From: UBA1858 sp045106935
GTDB taxonomy: Bacteria; Pseudomonadota; Gammaproteobacteria; UBA4575
Reading direction: 5' to 3'
Length of the DNA: 27,076 bases
Assembly (NCBI GenBank): GCA_045106935.1
Contig: JBGCFN010000053.1
Span: 1 to 27,076 of the forward strand
Shown: in pieces, positions 14,969-23,119 of the stretch
Layout of the letters: each line of letters opens with the position of its first letter
Position numbering within the stretch: the stretch's first letter is position 1
Translations under genes and position numbers: made by a program
Notes under the pieces: generated by a model
Database searches by the model: none
Told to the model about the DNA's origin: nothing
The model's input: only the letters and a program-made list of their open reading frames with translations

Positions 14969-15306
14969 GAAAATACATGGCACTACTTTATTGTTGCTTA
15001 TCTAACACAAACTAATATTTCATTACAATCACTAACTCTATAACACAAAGATCATTCATTAATTTAGTTTAGTTAACTTACTTCCATCAAGCAGCGATAG
15101 GTGCACTATTATGATGACGTGACATCAGTACATGTCATACTTCAATCCCCTCTCAAATCAAACATTTCATGGGCTTGAGAAACTTGTCAACAGAGAGTTA
15201 AAAATGTCCCAGGAACAGCCAGTAACACTGGTATTTCTCAAAACATAATTAACTCAACTATTTATACTGCCTTTATTTTTAGATAATTCCTTAGCGATGA
15301 TTACTT
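14969..15306. other. Gap between convergent MerC-like and TonB receptor genes
   Basis: These 338 bases carry no gene that I can support. Two small inverted repeats are present: TGACAT/ATGTCA (15120-15137, 6-base spacer) and CCAGT/ACTGG (15219-15231, 3-base loop). Neither is followed by a clear T-run, so no terminator is assigned to either gene. Confidence 0.4.
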
Positions 15307-17292
15307 TTAGTAATCAATTGACAGGCCAAAGATGACATTTCTACCTGGTAACACTGCACGATCCTTTTGAAAAGACGTATGCTGTCTAGCATCTTCATCT
15401 AATAAATTTTCAGCTTTAACATACAAGTTTAGATCTGAATCACCCGCATATATTGTTTTATTTAGACTTGCATTTAGCATGGTGTACCCATCTGTATCTG
15501 TCTCTAAATCTGCTTCATTGCTAGAATCAGAAGTGATAATGACATCAACTGCTGCTTGCCATGTTTGGTATGTATAGACTGCGCCTGCGCCAATACGTAG
15601 TGGGGTAATACGTGGCACATCTCCTAGATCATTATCATCAAATTCTGCACGAATATAATCTCCAAATACTCGTCCATCTAATGTGTAAGTGTCAGCCTGT
15701 ATGAGTTGATGTGTGAGTTCCGCTTCAATTCCATAGAATGTTGCGTCTTCATTATCGTAATTGAGAACAAGCAATTCTCCGTCTAGTTCAAACATGCCTT
15801 CTTCGTCAGCACGGTCAGCAATACCATCGTTATTAGCATCTTCACTTGCTAAGAAGATGTAATCATCAATTTGGTTGTAATACGCATTCACTTTCCAACC
15901 AGTGCGCTTACCTTGTTGAGATAATCCAATCTCTAAGCTATTTGAAGTTTCTTTATCAATATCTGTAGAACCGGTTTCAAATGTCAACGTGGCTAAATGA
16001 GGGCCATCAGCATAAAGTGCTGTTTCTTGTGGCGCGCGTTCTGCACGACTAGCCAGTACATTTAACTCGAGATTGTTATCAAAGAATCGTGTCGCAGCAA
16101 GTGACACTGATAAGACATCAAACTCTTCATCTTCACCATTTTCAGGTTCATATTCATCTCTATCAAATCGTATGCCACCTTCAAAATCCCACATGTCCTT
16201 ATGGTAATGTGAGATGCCAAATATGCCATAGCGTTTTTCATCTACCGGTTGAACAAATGCTTCTTCTCCTACTGCGGCAAACTCTCGGTCATTATATTGA
16301 ACACCAAAAATATTATCCCAGTGTGTATTAACGACATTGACAATCTCAAGTCTAGTTTCAAACTCTTCATTGTCGAATGTGGTTTCAACATCACCTTCTA
16401 AAATTTCGAAATGTCGATAATTATTGTACGTTGAGCGAAGTGTAATTGATTCGATGGCATCGCTTAGCTCGTATAACTCGAATAGACTTTCATAACGATA
16501 TTGTTTGAGATCAATACGCACATCGCCTTCCTCTGCACCCGGGATACCATATTCCGTATCAAAATGGCTATAAGCAAAACCCGCAAGAAAGTCGTCAGTG
16601 AGGTAACTACCTCCTATCGCATATTGATCTGTTTCAAGGTCACTATTACTCAGGCGACCTTTGTCTTCAGGTTCATCTTCGTTAGCAAAGCCATCAATAT
16701 CGTAATCATTCGTTTCTCTAGTCAGACCATCTAAATACCAGTTAAATGCATTTTGTGAGCCCATCAGTTGAATAGCAGCCGTGTTGCCATCAGACACTGT
16801 GGCATGTTCAACGGTAGCTTTTAATTCAAGTGGCTCAATATCATTTCGTGTTGGAATTCGTTGATTAGTTACATTGACAATTCCACCTATCGCGCCAGGT
16901 CCATAACGTAATGTAGCCGGACCGCGTAGTATTTCGATTTGATCAGCAGTGTATGGATCAATCGTGACCCCATGGTCTTCACTTGCGCTGGAAACATCTA
17001 GCGAATCAATGCCATTCTCCATGACTCGAACACGGTTACTGCCAAGTCCTCGAATAATAGGGCGGCTTGCACCTGGACCAAAATATGTAGATGACACACC
17101 TAACTCATTCTTAATGGTTTCACCTATCGAGTTAGATAATTTTCTTTCTAGTTCTTCATCTGAAATGACGTCCACAGATTGAGCATGCAGCACGGTGGAA
17201 TGTACCTTGATTGGATTTAACTGTTCCTCTGCGAATGAAGCCTTATTCATAAATATTAAAACAGTCAATACAACAACACTGACAAAGCGCAT
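15307..17292 (-). CDS. znuD: TonB-dependent receptor, ZnuD-like (zinc uptake)
   Basis: This 661-residue outer-membrane receptor has a signal peptide (about residues 1-21), a plug domain (about 35-150) with SRPIIRGLGSNRVRVMENGI, SSASEDHGVTIDPYTADQIEILRG and RYGPGAIGGIVNV, and a 22-strand barrel ending with the aromatic C-terminus LSIDY. Segments such as ADGPHLATLTFETG and EDARQHTSFQKDRAVLPGRN are typical of the ZnuD family, which imports zinc across the outer membrane with TonB energy. The His-rich loop of Neisseria ZnuD is absent; instead the loops are very acidic (EPEDKG, EPENGEDEEFD) and one has a calcium-like DANNDGIAD. AGGAG precedes the ATG. A perfect 19-base Zur-type palindrome lies 60 bases upstream, which supports zinc as substrate. 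Confidence 0.88.
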   Translation of the reverse strand: MRFVSVVVLTVLIFMNKASFAEEQLNPIKVHSTVLHAQSVDVISDEELERKLSNSIGETIKNELGVSSTYFGPGASRPIIRGLGSNRVRVMENGIDSLDVSSASEDHGVTIDPYTADQIEILRGPATLRYGPGAIGGIVNVTNQRIPTRNDIEPLELKATVEHATVSDGNTAAIQLMGSQNAFNWYLDGLTRETNDYDIDGFANEDEPEDKGRLSNSDLETDQYAIGGSYLTDDFLAGFAYSHFDTEYGIPGAEEGDVRIDLKQYRYESLFELYELSDAIESITLRSTYNNYRHFEILEGDVETTFDNEEFETRLEIVNVVNTHWDNIFGVQYNDREFAAVGEEAFVQPVDEKRYGIFGISHYHKDMWDFEGGIRFDRDEYEPENGEDEEFDVLSVSLAATRFFDNNLELNVLASRAERAPQETALYADGPHLATLTFETGSTDIDKETSNSLEIGLSQQGKRTGWKVNAYYNQIDDYIFLASEDANNDGIADRADEEGMFELDGELLVLNYDNEDATFYGIEAELTHQLIQADTYTLDGRVFGDYIRAEFDDNDLGDVPRITPLRIGAGAVYTYQTWQAAVDVIITSDSSNEADLETDTDGYTMLNASLNKTIYAGDSDLNLYVKAENLLDEDARQHTSFQKDRAVLPGRNVIFGLSIDY

Positions 17293-17352
17293 CTGATCAC
17301 TCCTAGATAATAGAAATTTAGTATTTGGCTACACGAAGTGGCAGCCCTAATT

Positions 17353-17371
17353 TATGTTATAATATAACATA
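17353..17371. promoter_or_regulatory. Zur-type operator upstream of the ZnuD-like receptor
   Basis: A perfect palindrome TATGTTATAATATAACATA contains the Zur consensus core GTTATAATATAAC. On the minus strand TTGACC lies about 18 bases before a TTATAT/TATATT hexamer inside the palindrome, so the repressor would block the -10 element. It is 60 bases from the receptor ATG. The identical core before the MerC-like gene makes chance unlikely. Confidence 0.85.
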
Positions 17372-17887
17372 TCAATACTTCTGGAGGTCAAGCTTTAATT
17401 TTACAAGTCGGCTAAGCCTTTAATCTTATTTTCAATAACGTTTGATGACATCTCATACCAAACACACATCACTCAATTAATTTTTAAAGGGTTTTATACG
17501 AGCAGGCTTAGTTTCTTTATAAATAACGTATAGGCTGGAAAAACATCAACACACTTCAACCGCGTTTCATTATTAGCAGATACGAGCTAAACAAATGCCA
17601 ATGGTTAATTTCCATAATTTGGTAGTTTAGGGCAGTCAGCCTATTTACTTAGTAATGGATTAGGATTATTACCCACAGCAAGTAGCAAATATGAATATTC
17701 GCTGGACTATATAATTTTTTCTTGCGCTGTTTGAATGTACCTTAGCTATTGGCTGTTGGAATGGAAATAAAGCAATACACTCATGTGCTTTAATTTTCAT
17801 CTATGAGTATATCGATTATTACCCGATTTATGCCTTATATTATTTAAGGCAAGTACGCATACGTTTTATTTAGCTCTAGCCATCCTG
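17372..17887. other. Gene-free region between the ZnuD-like gene and ntrC
   Basis: About 515 bases hold no supported gene. The only clear structure is the inverted repeat TGCCTTA/TAAGGCA (17831-17851, 7-base loop), 37 bases after the ntrC stop. It is not followed by a T-run on the minus strand, so it is at best a weak terminator for ntrBC. The rest is AT-rich without recognisable motifs. Confidence 0.4.
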
Positions 17888-19306
17888 CTACTCAGCTGCA
17901 TTTCCACTATATTCATACATATGAAGCTCTTGAATTTTACGTGTAAGTGTATTTCTTCCCCAGCCCAACAACTTAGCAGCACGTTGTCTTTTACCACCTG
18001 TTTTTTTCATTGCTACTTCAATCAACACACGTTCAAATTGTGGTGTCGCATCCTGCAATATTTCTGCATCACCTTTTTCAAGTTTTTGATCAGCCCAGCT
18101 AGCCAACATTGATTGCCAGTTCGAGGTAGTCTCTATTGATGTTTTAGTTTCTTTTAACTCTTTAGGCAGATCTTCTAAATGAATGGTTTTACCTGAAGCC
18201 ATCACAGTTAGCCAACGGCATAGATTTTCTAACTGGCGCACATTGCCCGACCATTCTAAATTACTTAAGTAGGTAACCACCTCTTCATCTAATTGCTTGG
18301 CCTCTACTTCAAGTTCACTTGCCGCTGCTGCTAAGAAGTGCTTCATCAGTATAGGAATATCCTGGCGTCGCTCTCGCAATGCCGGTACCTGAATACGAAT
18401 TACATTAAGCCTATGCATAAGGTCTTCACGAAACTCCCCTTTTTCAACAAGCTCCTGTAAGTTTTGATGGGTTGCAGCAATAATTCTGACATCGGCTTTG
18501 ACAGGTTCATGCCCACCGACACGATAAAATTCTCCGTCAGACAATACTCGTAACAGCCTAGTTTGCAAATCGGCTGGCATGTCTCCAATTTCATCTAAAA
18601 ATAGTGTGCCCATATTAGCCTGCTCAAAGCGGCCACGGCGAAGTGCTTGCGCTCCAGTAAATGCACCTTTTTCATGTCCAAATAATTCGGACTCTAATAA
18701 ATCCTTAGGAATTGCCGCCATGTTTAACGCAATAAAGGGTTTTGCACTTCTTAATGAGTGTTTATGTAAAGCATGAGCGACTAATTCTTTACCCGTGCCT
18801 GTTTCACCATTTATTAACACGGTAATGCTGGATCGTGACAATCGCCCGATTCCACGAAACACTTCTTGCATTGCTTGGGACTCACCAATTATCTCAGGCA
18901 CTTCTTCAATAATTGTATTTGACTGGGTAGTTTCTTCATTTGATTGGTAGGCACGTTTTGCTAATTCTACTGCCTCATCGACATCAAATGGTTTTGGTAA
19001 ATATTCAAATGCACCACCTTTATAGGCATGCACTGCATTATCTAAATCTGAGTGTGCTGTCATCACAATTACTGGCAGTTCAGGATATTGTGTTTGTACT
19101 TTTTCTAAGAACTGAAATCCATCCATACCTGGCATACGCACATCGGTAATGATCACTTGTGGTGTACTTGATTCTAGCGCTTTAATTGCATTGTTAGCCG
19201 AATCAAATAGCTCTACATTTAGGTTTGCCTTATTTAATGCGCGTTCTAACACCCAACGTATTGAACGATCATCGTCTATTACCCATATATCATTATTCAT
19301 GTTCAT
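17888..19306 (-). CDS. ntrC: Nitrogen regulator NtrC (NR(I)), sigma-54 activator
   Basis: This 472-residue enhancer-binding protein has a receiver domain (about 5-120) with phosphorylation site D55 in VIITDVRMPG and the DDD acidic pocket at 11-13, an AAA+ domain (about 140-365) with Walker A GETGTGKE near 167, the sigma-54 contact loop GAFTGA, and Walker B LFLDEIGD, and a Fis-type HTH at the C-terminus (KLLGWGRNTLTRKIQEL). Phosphorylated by NtrB under nitrogen limitation, it activates glnA and other nitrogen genes. Its ATG overlaps the end of ntrB by 4 bases. NtrC-type binding boxes occur in front of both ntrB and glnA in this window. Confidence 0.96.
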   Translation of the reverse strand: MNMNNDIWVIDDDRSIRWVLERALNKANLNVELFDSANNAIKALESSTPQVIITDVRMPGMDGFQFLEKVQTQYPELPVIVMTAHSDLDNAVHAYKGGAFEYLPKPFDVDEAVELAKRAYQSNEETTQSNTIIEEVPEIIGESQAMQEVFRGIGRLSRSSITVLINGETGTGKELVAHALHKHSLRSAKPFIALNMAAIPKDLLESELFGHEKGAFTGAQALRRGRFEQANMGTLFLDEIGDMPADLQTRLLRVLSDGEFYRVGGHEPVKADVRIIAATHQNLQELVEKGEFREDLMHRLNVIRIQVPALRERRQDIPILMKHFLAAAASELEVEAKQLDEEVVTYLSNLEWSGNVRQLENLCRWLTVMASGKTIHLEDLPKELKETKTSIETTSNWQSMLASWADQKLEKGDAEILQDATPQFERVLIEVAMKKTGGKRQRAAKLLGWGRNTLTRKIQELHMYEYSGNAAE

Positions 19307-20388
19307 TGCTTCTCTACACTGGTTGTTTGCTGCTTTGCAGTCTCTATTGGCAGCATGACTTTAAATTCTGTATGCCCAACTTCTGATTCAAATTTAATTA
19401 ATCCATTATGTTGATTGATTAACATCTGTGAAATAGCTAACCCCAAACCTGTTCCATCAGTTTGACCAGAGACCATAGGGAAAAATATTTTTGCAGAAAT
19501 ATCTTCAGGGATTCCTGGTCCGTTATCTATGATGCTGATGCAGGCGACTAGCTTATGCGCAGTCCCGTTAATGGTGTATCGCCTTAGTACACGTGTTTTA
19601 AATGTTATCTCTCCTGCTTTATCTACTGCGCGTATTGCATTACGTGTGATATTTAAAACGGCTTGCACTAGCAAGTCTCGATCAAAACTAATCATGGGAA
19701 TGCTAGGGTCGTAATCAATCCTAAACTTTATATTTTTATCTTCTTCAGCAGACACCAAGCTATACACGTGATGCAGCACTTCGTGAATGTTATGAGGCAT
19801 TTTGTTTGGCACCATGTTGGGGCCTAACATACGATCAACCAATTTATGTAATCGGTCTGCTTCTTTAATGATGATGCCGGTGTATTCAGTTAGTTCGTTG
19901 TTTTCAAGCTCTGACTCTAATAACTGTGCCGCTCCTCTTAACCCACCTAATGGATTTTTTATTTCATGCGCCATGCCTCGCAACATACTTCGCGTTGCTT
20001 GATGTTCTTTTAACAAATGACTTTCTTTTAAGATTTTTAATTGCCGATCTAAAATGACTATTTCAACGATGACTTTTTCTTCTTGAGCAATTTCTATGGG
20101 GTTGATGGTGCAATTAGCGGTGACTTCGCTGCTATCAAATACGCGCAACATGCATTCGTGCTCTGTCCATGAATGGCCCTTGCTAATAGAGTCTTTCATT
20201 CGAGTAAATATATCGCTTTCTCTATCCACTAGCATTGATGAAAATGCCATCCCCTGAGCTCGCTTACTGCTGACACTAAAGGTCGCTTCAGCCGCCGGGT
20301 TCATGTACTCCAATTCGCACTGTTTATTTAACAGGAGAATCGCGGTTGCCTGGCTATCAACAATAGATGAATAAAAGTTATCTCTCAT
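19303..20388 (-). CDS. ntrB: Nitrogen sensor kinase NtrB (NR(II))
   Basis: From ATG 20388 the protein has 361 residues; this start has AAGGT upstream and fits the family N-terminus better than the ATG at 20427, which would add 13 residues and lacks a ribosome binding site. It has an N-terminal PAS domain (ILLLNKQCELEYMNPAAEATF), the phospho-accepting H141 in MAHEIKNPLGGLRGAAQLLE, and an ATPase domain with NITRNAIRAV (N box), IIDNGPGIP (G1) and GTGLGLAIS (G2). It has no membrane segments. With PII protein it phosphorylates or dephosphorylates NtrC according to glutamine and 2-oxoglutarate status. A consensus NtrC box about 140 bases upstream suggests autoregulation. Confidence 0.95.
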   Translation of the reverse strand: MRDNFYSSIVDSQATAILLLNKQCELEYMNPAAEATFSVSSKRAQGMAFSSMLVDRESDIFTRMKDSISKGHSWTEHECMLRVFDSSEVTANCTINPIEIAQEEKVIVEIVILDRQLKILKESHLLKEHQATRSMLRGMAHEIKNPLGGLRGAAQLLESELENNELTEYTGIIIKEADRLHKLVDRMLGPNMVPNKMPHNIHEVLHHVYSLVSAEEDKNIKFRIDYDPSIPMISFDRDLLVQAVLNITRNAIRAVDKAGEITFKTRVLRRYTINGTAHKLVACISIIDNGPGIPEDISAKIFFPMVSGQTDGTGLGLAISQMLINQHNGLIKFESEVGHTEFKVMLPIETAKQQTTSVEKQ

Positions 20389-20457
20389 AATGACCTTATC
20401 TTGCAAATAGTGAACCAAGGTCGTCATTTAACGGTAAAAATCACGCATTAAATGCTA

Positions 20458-20491
20458 TATAGCGCTATAGAACGTGGAATGGTGCTTCCAC
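20458..20491. repeat. Two palindromes in the ntrB leader
   Basis: TATAGCGCTATA (20458-20469) is a perfect 12-base palindrome. GTGGAA/TTCCAC (20474-20491) is a perfect inverted repeat whose 6-base spacer, TGGTGC, resembles an NtrC half-site. Both lie between the NtrC box and the ntrB start. They may be weak regulator sites or leader hairpins. Confidence 0.4.
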
Positions 20492-20526
20492 TAAATAATG
20501 ATGATCGCTTATGACAGCAATATTAT

Positions 20527-20543
20527 CGCACTATTTTGGTGCA
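20527..20543. promoter_or_regulatory. NtrC binding site upstream of ntrB
   Basis: CGCACTATTTTGGTGCA matches the NtrC consensus TGCAC(C/T)-N5-GGTGCA with one change. On the minus strand GATAAT, preceded by an extended TGC, lies within and just after its end, so binding would overlap a sigma-70 promoter and repress it, as NtrC does at the E. coli glnL promoter. The promoter part is inference. Confidence 0.75.
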
Positions 20544-20569
20544 AGATGTCATTGCGAGAGGATTAGAGG

Positions 20570-21124
20570 TTAATTGTGGTATCGCTGGAGATGGAAAACG
20601 GTAGGTCTTGTAGCTTTTACGACATGGCCCGCTGAATTGAGTAATTCTGCTTTAAGACTATGGGTCCCTCGATCAATATTAACCAACTGTACCGTTGTTT
20701 CTGTCCCTCTTGAGACTTCATTGCCATCCATATATATAGCGAGGATCCCTCCAGTTTCGGCGAAGTTCTCAGGAAGTACACGTACTAATATCTTCACGTT
20801 TCCCGAATTTTCACGTACAGCAGTATCATGTTGTGGCTCGATAATCGTTAATTCTTCATAGCGGACGGAATATTTCGTCTGCTTATTTGGACTTAACCGA
20901 ACCGTACTTGATGCCTTTGGAGCAGGCACCGAAATTATTTGGGGCAATTCTTCTTGCTGTACTTCACTGTCTGCTTTGTTTTTACCCGGTGGTGGTTGAT
21001 CTGAATAGATTAGGTTGCCGTCTGCATCTTTCCATTTGAATAGTTCTGCCTGTGCACTAAAGGCAAGCAGACACACTGAAAATGCAATTAACCAATTTAT
21101 TAATTTGAAACTATGTTTATTCAT
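20570..21124 (-). CDS. DUF4124-domain periplasmic protein
   Basis: This 184-residue protein has a signal peptide (to about residue 27, FSAQA) and directly after it the DUF4124 motif LFKWKDADGNLIYSDQPPPG. The middle is a Lys/Gln/Pro linker, and the last 80 residues (VRENSGNVKILVRVLPENF, YMDGNEVSRG, NIDRGTHSLKAELLNSAGHVV) look like a single immunoglobulin-like beta domain. The function is unknown; DUF4124 proteins are periplasmic and often sit between glnA and ntrB in gammaproteobacteria. It follows the strong glnA terminator by 35 bases, so it needs its own promoter or glnA readthrough; none is obvious in that short gap. Confidence 0.85.
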   Translation of the reverse strand: MNKHSFKLINWLIAFSVCLLAFSAQAELFKWKDADGNLIYSDQPPPGKNKADSEVQQEELPQIISVPAPKASSTVRLSPNKQTKYSVRYEELTIIEPQHDTAVRENSGNVKILVRVLPENFAETGGILAIYMDGNEVSRGTETTVQLVNIDRGTHSLKAELLNSAGHVVKATRPTVFHLQRYHN

Positions 21125-21158
21125 AGTCCTTTAGATACACAATTTCAAAGATGGTTGC

Positions 21159-21187
21159 AAAAAAAACGCCCCGTTCAGGGGCGTTTT
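21159..21187 (-). terminator. Intrinsic terminator of glnA
   Basis: AAAACGCCCC (21163-21172) and GGGGCGTTTT (21178-21187) form a perfect 10-bp stem with a 5-base loop. On the minus strand it is followed by a run of about eight T. It begins 28 bases after the glnA stop. It is the clearest terminator in the window. Confidence 0.93.
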
Positions 21188-21215
21188 CACGACTAAAGAG
21201 TACTTTTTTACTAAA

Positions 21216-22625
21216 TTAGCAGCTGTAATACATATCAAACTCAATTGGATGAGTTGCTTGACGAAGTGCGGTGACTTCTTCCATTTTAAGCTCGATGTAA
21301 CCGTCAATGGCATCGTCAGTAAAGACACCACCGGCTTTCAAGAACTCACGATCCTTATCAAGTGCTTCTAATGCCTCGTCTAGTGAAGCACATACCTTAG
21401 GAATCGCCGCATCTTCTTCTGGCGGTAAGTCATATAGGTCTTTGTCATTAGCATCACCTGGATCAATTTGGTTTTGAATACCATCTAGGCCAGCCATTAA
21501 CATAGAAGCAAATGTTAGGTAAGGGTTTCCTGTTGGATCCCCAAAACGTACCTCAATACGTCTACCTTTCGGGTTTGACTCATAAGGTATTCGTATTGAT
21601 GCAGAGCGGTTACGTGCTGAATAGGCCAACATAACAGGTGCTTCAAAGCCTGGAACTAGGCGTTTGTAACTGTTGGTTGAAGCATTAGCAAAAGCATTTA
21701 TCGCTTTAGCGTGCTTAAGAATACCGCCAATGTAATAAAGTGCTGTCTGAGAAAGATTTCCGTACTTGTCGCCGGCAAATAAATTTTCGCCATCTTTAGC
21801 TAGAGACATATGCACGTGCATACCATTACCGTTATCACCTACTAATGGCTTCGGCATAAATGTCGCTGTCTTTCCGTAGTTATGTGCCACATTTAGAACG
21901 ACATATTTTAGAATTTGGTTATGATCCGCGCGTGTAGTTAATGTATTGAATTTTGAGCCAATTTCACATTGGCCTGCAGTGCCCACTTCGTGATGATGCA
22001 CTTCTGTTTCAACGCCCATTTCTTCCATCACTTGGCACATGGCTGAGCGTACATCTTGTAAAGAATCCACTGGTGGCACTGGGAAATAGCCCCCTTTAAC
22101 GCCAGGACGGTGACCAATATTACCTTCTTCCATTTTGCGGTTGGAACTCCATGCCGCTTCGTCAGAGGCAATTTCAAATGAGCATCCAGCCATTTCATTT
22201 TTCCATCGCACATCATCAAAGACAAAAAATTCTGGCTCTGGACCGAAGAACGCGGTATCACCAATGCCTGTCGACTTTAGATATTCTTCAGCACGCTTTG
22301 CCACTGAACGAGGATCACGCCCGTAACCTTGCATAGTAGATGGTTCTAAAATATCGCAACGCAAAATAAGGGTTGGATCACTAAAGAATGGATCCATCAC
22401 AGCAGATTCAGCATCTGGCATTAAAATCATGTCTGACTCATTAATACCTTTCCATCCTGCAATTGAAGAACCATCAAACATTTTGCCTGCTTCAAATACA
22501 CTTTCATCAACTGTATGAGCGGGAACCGATACGTGCTGCTCTTTCCCGCGTGTATCAGTAAAGCGAAAATCGACGTAACGTACGTCGTTATCTTTTATCA
22601 TTTTTAAAACATCACCTGCGGACAT
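21216..22625 (-). CDS. glnA: Glutamine synthetase type I
   Basis: This 469-residue enzyme has all GSI-beta markers: KMFDGSSIAGWKGI, the metal-binding FGPEPEFFVFD, EVGTAGQCEIG, NGNGMHVHMSL, KRLVPGFEAPV, and NRSASIRIP. The adenylylation tyrosine is Y398 in KDLYDLPPEE. It makes glutamine from glutamate, ammonia and ATP as a cytoplasmic dodecamer and is inactivated by adenylyltransferase GlnE. AGGAG precedes the ATG. Upstream lie a sigma-54 promoter and two NtrC boxes, so nitrogen limitation should induce it strongly. It ends in an intrinsic terminator that separates it from the DUF4124 and ntrBC genes. Confidence 0.97.
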   Translation of the reverse strand: MSAGDVLKMIKDNDVRYVDFRFTDTRGKEQHVSVPAHTVDESVFEAGKMFDGSSIAGWKGINESDMILMPDAESAVMDPFFSDPTLILRCDILEPSTMQGYGRDPRSVAKRAEEYLKSTGIGDTAFFGPEPEFFVFDDVRWKNEMAGCSFEIASDEAAWSSNRKMEEGNIGHRPGVKGGYFPVPPVDSLQDVRSAMCQVMEEMGVETEVHHHEVGTAGQCEIGSKFNTLTTRADHNQILKYVVLNVAHNYGKTATFMPKPLVGDNGNGMHVHMSLAKDGENLFAGDKYGNLSQTALYYIGGILKHAKAINAFANASTNSYKRLVPGFEAPVMLAYSARNRSASIRIPYESNPKGRRIEVRFGDPTGNPYLTFASMLMAGLDGIQNQIDPGDANDKDLYDLPPEEDAAIPKVCASLDEALEALDKDREFLKAGGVFTDDAIDGYIELKMEEVTALRQATHPIEFDMYYSC

Positions 22626-22709
22626 TTAGAAACTCCTATATATTTGAAAAAATTAATTAACCGGTAATGAGGCCGACTTTATTATGGTTTTGTATTGTCA
22701 CTGAAATAA

Positions 22710-22725
22710 AGCATGATATGTGCCA
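22710..22725 (-). promoter_or_regulatory. Sigma-54 promoter of glnA
   Basis: On the minus strand TGGCACATATCATGCT has GG at -24 and GC at -12 with the exact 10-base spacing of sigma-54 promoters. Transcription would start near 22700, giving a leader of about 75 bases before glnA. The two NtrC boxes lie about 94 and 125 bases upstream. Confidence 0.87.
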
Positions 22726-22785
22726 GACAATAAATGATAAAAAACAACAACTTAGCTGAACATAGCACTAACAACACTACAATTT

Positions 22786-22802
22786 TGCTCTATTTTGGTG
22801 CG
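22786..22802. promoter_or_regulatory. NtrC box 2 of glnA
   Basis: TGCTCTATTTTGGTGCG matches TGCAC(C/T)-N5-GGTGCA with two or three changes. Its centre is about 94 bases upstream of the predicted sigma-54 start and 31 bases (three helical turns) from the stronger box at 22817-22833. Confidence 0.78.
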
Positions 22803-22816
22803 CAGGAATATCAAGA

Positions 22817-22833
22817 CGCACCTTTTTGGTGCA
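22817..22833. promoter_or_regulatory. NtrC box 1 of glnA
   Basis: CGCACCTTTTTGGTGCA is a nearly perfect inverted repeat matching the NtrC consensus with one change. Together with the next box it forms an enhancer like that of E. coli glnA, where two sites lie about 32 bases apart and over 100 bases upstream. Confidence 0.85.
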
Positions 22834-22956
22834 AATGAACGTTATCAATCTACTATTATAGATCGACTTTCTCCCTTAGATGTTCTTATAAAGTAAATTA
22901 CCAACGCTGTCATCTTTACGGCCATAATTTGTCAACAACCGCCATAAAATGCTTAA

Positions 22957-22979
22957 ACGTGAACTAGTTCCACTCACGT
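22957..22979. repeat. Inverted repeat between the glnA enhancer and the CsrB-like RNA
   Basis: ACGTGA (22957-22962) and TCACGT (22974-22979) flank 11 bases; the 10-base palindrome GAACTAGTTC (22961-22970) overlaps the left arm. It could be a regulator site for the downstream RNA gene. The surrounding 22840-23085 is AT-rich, without genes. Confidence 0.4.
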
Positions 22980-23059
22980 GGCATGCACCTATCTTGTTAC
23001 GTTCATCTCAATTATGAAACCTCTCATTATCATTAACTCATATAAATTCAGTAGGTTAC

Positions 23060-23116
23060 ATAAATATATATTTATTTTAACGTAAAGTTGGCATACCGAT
23101 TGCTCATATATAAATA
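23060..23116 (+). promoter_or_regulatory. Candidate promoter of the CsrB-like RNA
   Basis: TTGGCA (23088-23093) is followed 15-17 bases later by TATAAATA (23109-23116), placing transcription near 23120-23125. Just upstream, ATAAATATATATTTAT (23060-23075) is a perfect 16-base palindrome that could serve as an UP element or protein site. No GacA/UvrY box of the textbook form (TGTAAG-N6-CTTACA) was found. Confidence 0.45.
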
Positions 23117-23119
23117 GCT

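Noticed and set aside
15219..15231. Terminator between the MerC-like gene and the receptor gene
   Set aside because: The stem has only five pairs and the following bases are not a T-run; the distance from both stops is also large.
17831..17851. Terminator for ntrBC
   Set aside because: The 7-bp stem is AT-rich and not followed by a T-run on the minus strand, so it is noted only as an inverted repeat in the gap.
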